A stretch of DNA of 64,000 nucleotides, taken from the NCBI GenBank assembly GCA_932521035.1, contig OW051492.1, positions 2,294,001-2,358,000 of the forward strand. The letters are read 5' to 3'. Of the stretch, positions 57,338 through 64,000 are shown piece by piece. Position numbers and translations under genes: made by a program. A model generated the notes under the pieces. That model made no database searches. It was given only the letters and a program-made list of their open reading frames with translations, and was not told the origin of the DNA. Position 1 is the stretch's first letter. Each line of letters begins with the position of its first letter. The stretch is from Oscheius dolichura (Eukaryota; Nematoda; Chromadorea; Rhabditida; Rhabditidae).

Positions 57338-57610
57338 GCAGGGCTGTGCGGGAATCCCGTTCCCGTCCCGAATTTCGGGAACGGATAGCCAAAAACGGGA
57401 CGGGAACGGGTAAAAATCATGAAAAAAAATTCGAAGAAAAACGAGAAAATCGGTGTTGTTTCTGGTCTCGCGCGGAAATATGTCTGCCGCGAAAGTTTTG
57501 TGCCTCCACAGAAAAATCCGTTCCCGTTCCCGTCCCGTTGCCGTCCCGAGATTTTTTGGGGGAGGCCGTTCCCGTCCCGCCCTGGAAGACCCGTTCCCGC
57601 ACAGCCCTGC
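57338..57610. mobile_element. MITE-like element with perfect inverted ends and 6-bp target duplication
   Basis: The ends GCAGGGCTGTGCGGGAA (57338-57354) and TTCCCGCACAGCCCTGC (57594-57610) are perfect inverted repeats of 17 bp. AATAGA occurs directly outside both ends (57332-57337 and 57611-57616), a target-site duplication. The 273-bp body is full of CCCGTTCCCG-type sub-repeats and has no transposase, so it is a non-autonomous element. Intact ends and duplication suggest a fairly recent insertion. Confidence 0.85.
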
Positions 57611-60011
57611 AATAGACCCGAAGTGAGAATTGCTCCGGTCCTGAAAAGGGCCATAATGAACAAAGGGGATCAAACAAGATAGACGAACCGATGTGACAGT
57701 AATCATCGTGGCGAGAGAGGGCCGGCTGCCTTCTTTGACGGTCACGGCCCACCCAGTGTTCAGTGCTCCTCTGCTTCATCGTCTCGAGAGTCAACACAGT
57801 TGAATAGGGGAGGAGAACAGCTCCCTGAAAAAGGATCGTCAATTGTGTTCTTGTCGTCCCCCTCGTTCTCCTCGTCCCCCTTCTCATAATCAAGGAAAGT
57901 GTTTAGCCGGGCCGGCTGCTGTCGCGGATGACGACTCCGTCACCATAGAAACCCTGCCGGAAATCCGCCACTAATCCCCCCTTCGCGAATCCTCTTCTTC
58001 TCTTGGGGGCTACTGTATCTTCTCTCGTAAACATCCCCCTCTTCCATTTCATAATTACAAGGCCCTGGAGGAGGAAGATGGGAAGAGTGAAAAAAACAGG
58101 ACTGGTTACACCTAGGAGGGCGGGAGGATGACCTTGAAAATGGGGAAAAAAACAATTCCGGGGAGGACGAGGTGGAGGAGGATGTTTTTCCTCCTCCCTC
58201 ACCTCCAAAATGGGGTATAATAATGTCGGCAACCCCTCGGGTAATCAACTGGAAGAAAGGGGAAAGAGAACTGCTAGGGAGTCATGAATTTTTCAGATGG
58301 ACGCCTTTTACGAAAGAAAAAAGAGACTGGACACGGCGGGCAGGCAGCTGTTTATTAACAGAAAAGAGGAAATTTGTAGGGAAAGAAAGGGAGGCCAACG
58401 TTCTTCCTCAAAGTACCCAAAAACTCACCAAATGCTCGCCGCGCTCGAATAATTCGCGCTTGATTATTTTTTTATGTCTATCTTGTTCAGAATTTTATGG
58501 CGGACAAGCTGGTATAAGTTATATTCCATAAGAATAAGAAATTGCTGAGTTATCGAGAGAAACGCTATATTCACCTCAAAAACTCTATTTTGGGTTATAT
58601 TTCAGCAATTTCTAAGGGAAGAATGGGATGATGGAGGATGGAGGACGGACGCGGGGCAGACCCTGCCCGTTGAATGTCCGCCACCGCGGCCGAATGCCCC
58701 TCATGGGCATCTCGAAAAAGGCAACCTTATAAAGAAAAAGGCCCTCTTCTATAGTAATACCCCAAAAAGGAATAAAAGAAGCCCGATGCCCTAGGATAAA
58801 ATGGTGGATATCAACCCTGGGAATCGCGGAAAATTTGTTTCCGAATGCCCCTGCCCTCTGCCGGCCTCCCATCTCCCCAGCCCCCTCCTTCCCCTCCATC
58901 CAGCCAACCTCTCCCCCGTGTTTTTCTTTCTTCTCCCCTTCTAACCCGTTCCCCTCTCCCTCCTTCCCCAATTTTCCCCCACTTCCCAGCCAGCCAGCCC
59001 CCTACTCACCCGCCTAACCAAAGTGACTCATTCCCACTCGTAACCGTAATTATCGGATAATTGCCCAATGTCGATGGCCTTTTATGATTATCCCGATCTG
59101 TCCTATCGATAATTCGGAGGGGTGGAGGGCCGCCCTATACACATCAACAGTATGTGACAAACAAAACGTGCCCTCTTGAGAGAGAATGAGAAGGAGACAG
59201 AGAGAGGAGGATAGGGGAAGGGGAGGACAAAGGATTTGACCAGTAATCTCCATTTTTAGGAGAAACAGGCCATAATAATTCCGTAGATAAAGTCCTCAAG
59301 AGTACAAAAATGGGTATTATCCTCTAAAAATTGGAGAAATTTTCCATAAGAAGAGGACTGGAAGGGGCAGAGGGCGCGCTCCGGGGGGCAGAGCCTGTCT
59401 CGTCCTCCCAGGGCTTCTAGGAGAGGAGAAAACAGTCAAAGATGCTTTAATTCGACGTTACCTTCCTATAATACCCTATTACAACTATTCTAGTCCCGTA
59501 CAGAAGAAATAAGGGACCCTGCCTCCATCGCCCGCCGCCCGTCCCCCATCCCCCTGCCCTGGCCTGTCTCCCGCTGTTTTCCTGTATTCGACCCCACCCG
59601 TTTTCCTTTCAATTTTGCCCTCTTCTCGCTGCTGACAAAAGTAACCAGTAACAAAAGAGAGATCGGGGTACCGCCTTCTCTTCCCCTTTGATCGATTGAA
59701 AGGGGAGAAAGGCACTAGAGAAGCCACAGTTAGACAGCCAAAGAATTCATCTTTTTTCTTTCAAAAACAAAGCATTGATACCAAGGGTCACAACTGGTGG
59801 AGGGGCTACCCGGAATGGAGGGAAGAAGAAGGGGTTTTTGGTCCAGGAAAATATGTAAATAGACCGGGAATGGTTTTATTATTATTCTTGTATTTTTCAC
59901 TTCTTTTAAAAAAATAACAAAACAAACTGAGCCGGGAAGGAGAGATTGGAAAGGATGGGGGAGTAATCACAGATAAATGTACACGGTTCAATGGATGATC
60001 GAAGGGTGGAT

Positions 60012-60028
60012 GGGGGGGGGGGGGGGGG
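60012..60028 (+). repeat. Homopolymer G run
   Basis: Seventeen G residues in a row, followed by TGGGGAGGGG. It could form a G-quadruplex; its length is likely to vary between individuals and assemblies. Confidence 0.85.
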
Positions 60029-60156
60029 TGGGGAGGGGATACAGACATAAAATGCTATTTAACCTGAGATCTGCTCAAATTAAAGCCCGATAAGAGGTAC
60101 AGTAGGGTTTTTGGTTGGGAAGAAAGGGTGGGGTGGGACGCTTTCCCCGCGCCACC

Positions 60157-60233
60157 GTACCCGTAAAATCTCGGCAGCTCGCGGCACCTTGACTGGTTGC
60201 CATTGCGCCGCGCTGCCGAGACTTTACGGGTGC
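60157..60233. repeat. Hairpin repeat (MITE-like), copy 3
   Basis: The left arm TACCCGTAAAATCTCGGCAG and right arm CTGCCGAGACTTTACGGGTG are the same arms as at 29769-29915, here about 33 bp apart. The loop is itself GC-rich and partly self-complementary (CGCGGC...GCGCCGCG). Confidence 0.7.
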
Positions 60234-61640
60234 AGCAGCATGGGGAAAAAGCGACCTGTGGGTGCATTCTAGCGATATATAGAGATGATAATTAGGTAGA
60301 CAGCCGGAGTAGTTGATGCTGGTAGTAGTAGTAGTAGTAAACTCAGCTGGTGGGTGGTGCGAAGTGAAGAAATAGAGAGAGAGATTTGCGAGTGGAGTGA
60401 TGATGACGAAGTGGTGAGGAGAGACAGAGAAAGAGGGCAGAGAGGGCAGACACCTCTGAAATATACAGCGTTATATCTAATATACCGAGCAGTGTGTCGT
60501 GTGGCATTTATCTCTTTCTCTCGTTGTTTCTTTGATCTATGAGTTGACACATGCACCATGCCTGGACTGGCTCTTGTTTTCTAGCTACATCTCGGGAACT
60601 TTTAGGGGTTAACAGAAGCTGGATTATAAACGGACAATTGGAAAGCGTTGCTCTATTGACAAGGGGTGGAAGTGGAGAAGAGACCGTGAGGGGCGACGAG
60701 GCTGGGAATTTTTTATCGGAGAGGATTGGCCCGGGGACGGGGCTTCGGGATCACGGGCAGCCAGAGGGGCTACGGTGCCTTTTTCTTTCATTTTTGTTCA
60801 AAAAATTGCTTACTGTAGCTTCACTTTTGATCCACTGGTCATTGTAAAGTGGGGCTACCGGGGAGTAGACGTCTGGGGACATGGGGCAGGGGCGGTGAGC
60901 CAATGGAAGAGGGGCCGACTGGACTGGGGCCATGCCCCTTTGGATTCCTAGATGGTCCAGGTCCCGGAAGGTCCCCTGCCCCTTGTCCCAGGTCTGGCAT
61001 CCCCTGGAAGGAGGCACCGTTTTTCCCAATTTGGCAGGCCAACGTAAGAAATTTCCGGAGGGTGCCCGTTGTTTACAAGGTGTCAGTTTGTTCTAGACGT
61101 CGAAAATACCCTGCCAGCCTTTTAAAGTCCCCCAGATCTCTTCCAAAAGGTCATCCAAGGCCACCCTGCCCCCCGCTGTCTACCAAATTTCAAATTCCCG
61201 CTGTACAAACAGTCCCCCTAGTAAAAAATGCCTCTCTCTTGAACTTCTGTACTGTTCTGCTGAAAAGCGGAGCCAAAGTTCTCTCCTATTCCCCAGTGCC
61301 ATATTTGATTTGAGTGGGAGAGTGGCATAGACTATACTGTGCTCGAAACCGGGCACCTTCTTATCCCATTAGAGAGAGAAAGAGAAAGAAGACCGGGGGC
61401 ATAATCAGTCAGGAGTGGGCATTATTTTCCTGTTTTTATCTGCCGGTCCTAACTAGGGGGACTGATGGCGACTTCCCCTTTCTATTGGACGGTGACAAAA
61501 CACATCGGAGACAGGCTCTAATGCAACAAAAATATGGCGGTGTCTGATCTCTATTGAAGAACTCAAAACATGGCTAGAGAGAGTGCTGATTGTGTGTTTC
61601 TAGGGTGACGGACAGGGGGCACCCCAGGGGAGGATGGCGG

Positions 61641-61711
61641 CTGCCCCCGTAACATCTCGGCAGGTGAAGGCACATGACTTTAAACGTCCTGCCGAGACTT
61701 TACGGGTGCAG
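61641..61711. repeat. Hairpin repeat (MITE-like), copy 4
   Basis: Left arm CTGCCCCCGTAACATCTCGG and right arm CTGCCGAGACTTTACGGGTG, 23 bp apart. The arms match the other copies except for a few changes in the left arm. Confidence 0.7.
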
Positions 61712-62399
61712 GAGGAGCCAGGAGGACAAGGAAGACCCCCGGATTGCTATCCTCCCCGAGGAGAGGATGGAATGCTTCCGAATTTCCATTTTCCCATCTT
61801 TCATCTCCCTCACCGGAAACTGAAAAACGAAATTCCCCTCATCCTCCTCCTTCCATTTTTTGCTTCTCTTTGTCATCCAGCGAAAAATGGAACAGTTTCG
61901 GGGCCGAAAATCGGCTTTTAGCCGGCGGGAGGAGCGAAAAAGGGAGAGAGGGCAGGCTGAGAACTTCTTTACCAAAAGGAGGCCGGGGCCGGGAGGAGAC
62001 GAAATGCCTCTTTGGTTATAATACAAATCCCCCCGATTTTCAAAGGTCGTCCCCCTCTTTTTCCACCACAAAAGCCAACACATGGTGAACATAGTTCCCC
62101 CCAAGAAGAACAAGCCACCTGTTCAAATTTGTTCACAAACACGGGCAAAAGCAACGGAGGAGGAGGCAGGGGAGGATGGGAACAAATACCCCTGTCTCTC
62201 TCGGATTACCTATGGCTGTCCCCTGGGATGAGAGAGGGTGGTCGGTAGAAAGCATAATAGTCCCTATTTACTAGTTACAGTATGCCAAAAACACTGAAAA
62301 GCGTCACGCCCGAGAAGGCGCCAACCCTAGAAAATTCTACAGTATCCCCAGGATTTCCCCCAAATTATAGAGAGAAAAAAGCCTCGACTCACCCCGTAT

Positions 62400-63848
62400 T
62401 TAACCGTTAACATCGGCCATTTTATTCCTGGCGTATTCGATCCTCAGTCCTCCGCGATCAGCTGATGCCGATTGGAATCCCTGCAGGGAGAGCATAGCCT
62501 GGCTGGCATTCCTCAGGTCGCAATATTCGACAAAGGCCACGGAACTGCCATTTTTCGTATGCATTCGGAGCCGGGTAAAGCCGGGGAAGGCCTTGAATAT
62601 ACTTCGGAGTTCGTCTTCGTTCACATTGCCGGAGAGATTCGCCACGAAGAGGGTCGAGCAGGCCGGTGGCGCGCTGCCGGGCGGGTTGGCCGCGGCGGCA
62701 GCTGCGGCTGCGGCAGCCGCATAGATGGCCGCGTGCTGCTGGGGAATCTGAAATAAAATACATTTATTTCTGTCATTTTAAAGGCTATAAATTATGGGAA
62801 CCCCCCTTTTTTAGTCAAGGAACCTCCAAAACCCCCCAATTTCCCGTTATTTGGGGCCCTATGGCCGTTTGGCGCTAGGGGGCAGGCGCTACTCCTCCGG
62901 CAGACCAATTTCTAGGTATAAAAATCATGTTTACCCCATTTCCAACCCTGTAAATAACAAGAACATACCCTTTTTTCTCCCCCAAACCCTAAAAAATAGC
63001 CTTTGTCCCGGCTAATTTGCCCCCACATGACCATTTAACAACGGCAGCCCACTTCCTAATTCCTCCTTTGCCGTGTTGGTCAATTATTAAACAAAAAAGG
63101 CGACATCTAATTTCCCAGATTACTGTAAAATTCTTCAAATTTTCCTCCCCAAATAGTCCTTTAAAAATAGCTCCGTCCTCTTGGCGTTCCCAGCCAGCCT
63201 AATCAGCCCCCTCTGCGCAAACCTTTCCCATCAGTGCCGCGCCTTTTTTCCCGCCTAGCCGCTAAAACGGAACCGTACGAATGACTGGCCGTCTGCTCGC
63301 CCTTTTGGGTCAATCCCGTCCTTTAAATATATTAGTACAAAGCCTCTAAGGTGGTCTGAACTTTCGTATATAAATTCCCCCCTTCCTGTTCCATCATCAT
63401 CGCCGTCAAGGCCACCTCGTCGGCTGGCGGCAGGTGGGTGTGGAAGATAAATGAATCCATCAGGAGGGGAAAAGTTTGCCGTCGCGTGAAAAAAGGTCGA
63501 AATTAATCACACCCGGGAACACAGGGAAAACACGATTTTAAGATAATAATTGGGAGGAGGAGGACGAGGAGGACGAACCTGCATGGCGGGGGCAGCTTGG
63601 AGATAGGCCGCCTGGAGGGCCTGAGCATGGCTCAGCTGGGGCTGGAGGGCAGACAGAGCCAAGAGTTGTTGTTGTTGGTCGAGGAGGAGCTGGTGCTGAT
63701 CCAAGAGGACCTCGTGTTGTAGCGGAGTGAGGAATTGTGGCAGGCCGGAGATCGGAGCCGACGCGGTCGTCATCGGCATATGAGGCGGGGGCGACTGCTT
63801 CGGCCGGCTGACTTTTGTATTTGATTTAGCCAATTCTAGCCGAAGAAC
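62400..63848 (-). CDS. mec-8: MEC-8/RBPMS-type RNA-binding protein, C-terminal part (partial)
   Basis: Two exons are in the window (63579-63848 and 62400-62747); the 5' part lies beyond it. The first begins VLRLELAKSNTKVSRPKQ, the end of the N-terminal RRM (RLE.AK.NTK) of the RBPMS/couch potato/MEC-8 family. A Gln/Leu/Ala-rich linker and a polyalanine stretch follow, then a second RRM: CSTLFVANLSGNVNEDELRS, FPGFTRLRMHTKNGSSVAFV, AMLSLQGFQSA and GLRIEYARNKMADVNG stop. Two RRMs point to MEC-8 (RBPMS has one). MEC-8 is a splicing regulator in C. elegans touch neurons and hypodermis. The 831-bp intron is much longer than those at 1-28 kb. Confidence 0.9.
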
Positions 63849-64000
63849 CTGCAATTTAACGATATTTTAATGTTAAAAAATATTATAACTATTAAAAAAC
63901 TAATTTTAACTGTAGAAAATAGACGAAAATTCAATTTTACACTCTGTCCAATCGTGTCTTATCAAAACAAGCAGGCGGCAAACAATGGCGGGTAAAGGAC

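Larger units (their letters stand above)
55418..62399. other. Long gene-poor, GC-rich interval
   Basis: No gene is supported over 7 kb. Polypyrimidine tracts (56640-56720, 58850-59020), purine tracts, a G-run at 60012-60028 and a TAG triplet run at 60325-60340 make many spurious ORFs. A minus-strand frame at 56317-56448 (MTKIGALLTKRRLSAPGAVT) and one at 56206-56280 (ETISGFGKLKETKALLSRLL) look mildly protein-like but could not be joined. Three repeats are listed separately. Confidence 0.5.

Overview
This is nuclear DNA of a nematode. Genes are split by very short GT...AG introns (about 36-60 nt in the AT-rich parts) with TTTCAG/TTTTAG acceptors. Several genes carry such an acceptor directly before the start codon (3927, 7819, 23270, 42782), as expected for spliced-leader trans-splicing. 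Two secreted peptides have the nematode-type CS-alpha-beta defensin (ASABF) pattern and one is an INS-6-like insulin peptide. The species cannot be named from sequence alone. Products below come from reading exons by eye; no search was run.

Layout. 1-28 kb is a compact, AT-rich housekeeping region: the 3' end of an Aquarius-like helicase, a secreted DOMON protein, ARFRP1, SEC11, RNF126-like E3 ligase, NOB1, a small membrane protein, FAM135 lipase-like protein, ornithine decarboxylase antizyme (with its +1 frameshift site), CDC27/APC3, an unknown acidic nuclear-type protein and DDX27. One DDX27 intron is 4.6 kb and holds two antisense major-facilitator transporter genes. 28-31.6 kb is GC-richer, purine-tract-rich DNA without a recognisable gene but with two copies of a hairpin repeat. 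31.6-42 kb holds nematode-specific-looking genes: an acidic one-pass membrane protein, two defensin-like peptides flanking an insulin-like peptide, a lysine-rich secreted protein, a second membrane protein, a coiled-coil protein and a decayed duplicate of the insulin gene. 42.7-54 kb holds a small F-box-like gene, a ten-exon unknown gene, a 0.9 kb minisatellite, a multi-pass membrane protein, a disrupted coiled-coil ORF and an Arg/Ser-rich protein. 54-55.2 kb is cardiolipin synthase. 55.4-62.4 kb is mostly gene-free with mobile-element remnants, including one element with intact target-site duplications. The window ends inside a MEC-8/RBPMS-type RNA-binding protein.

How genes relate. Small membrane protein, NOB1 and RNF126-like lie in tandem on the minus strand with 150-300 bp gaps and could be an operon; CDC27, the acidic protein and DDX27 are a similar plus-strand tandem. 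The 35.6-37.2 kb block groups small secreted peptide genes, each with a TATA box 30-45 nt before the ATG, and looks like a young, duplicating secreted-peptide locus. Several genes have the stop codon overlapping or touching AATAAA, so their 3' UTRs must be tiny.
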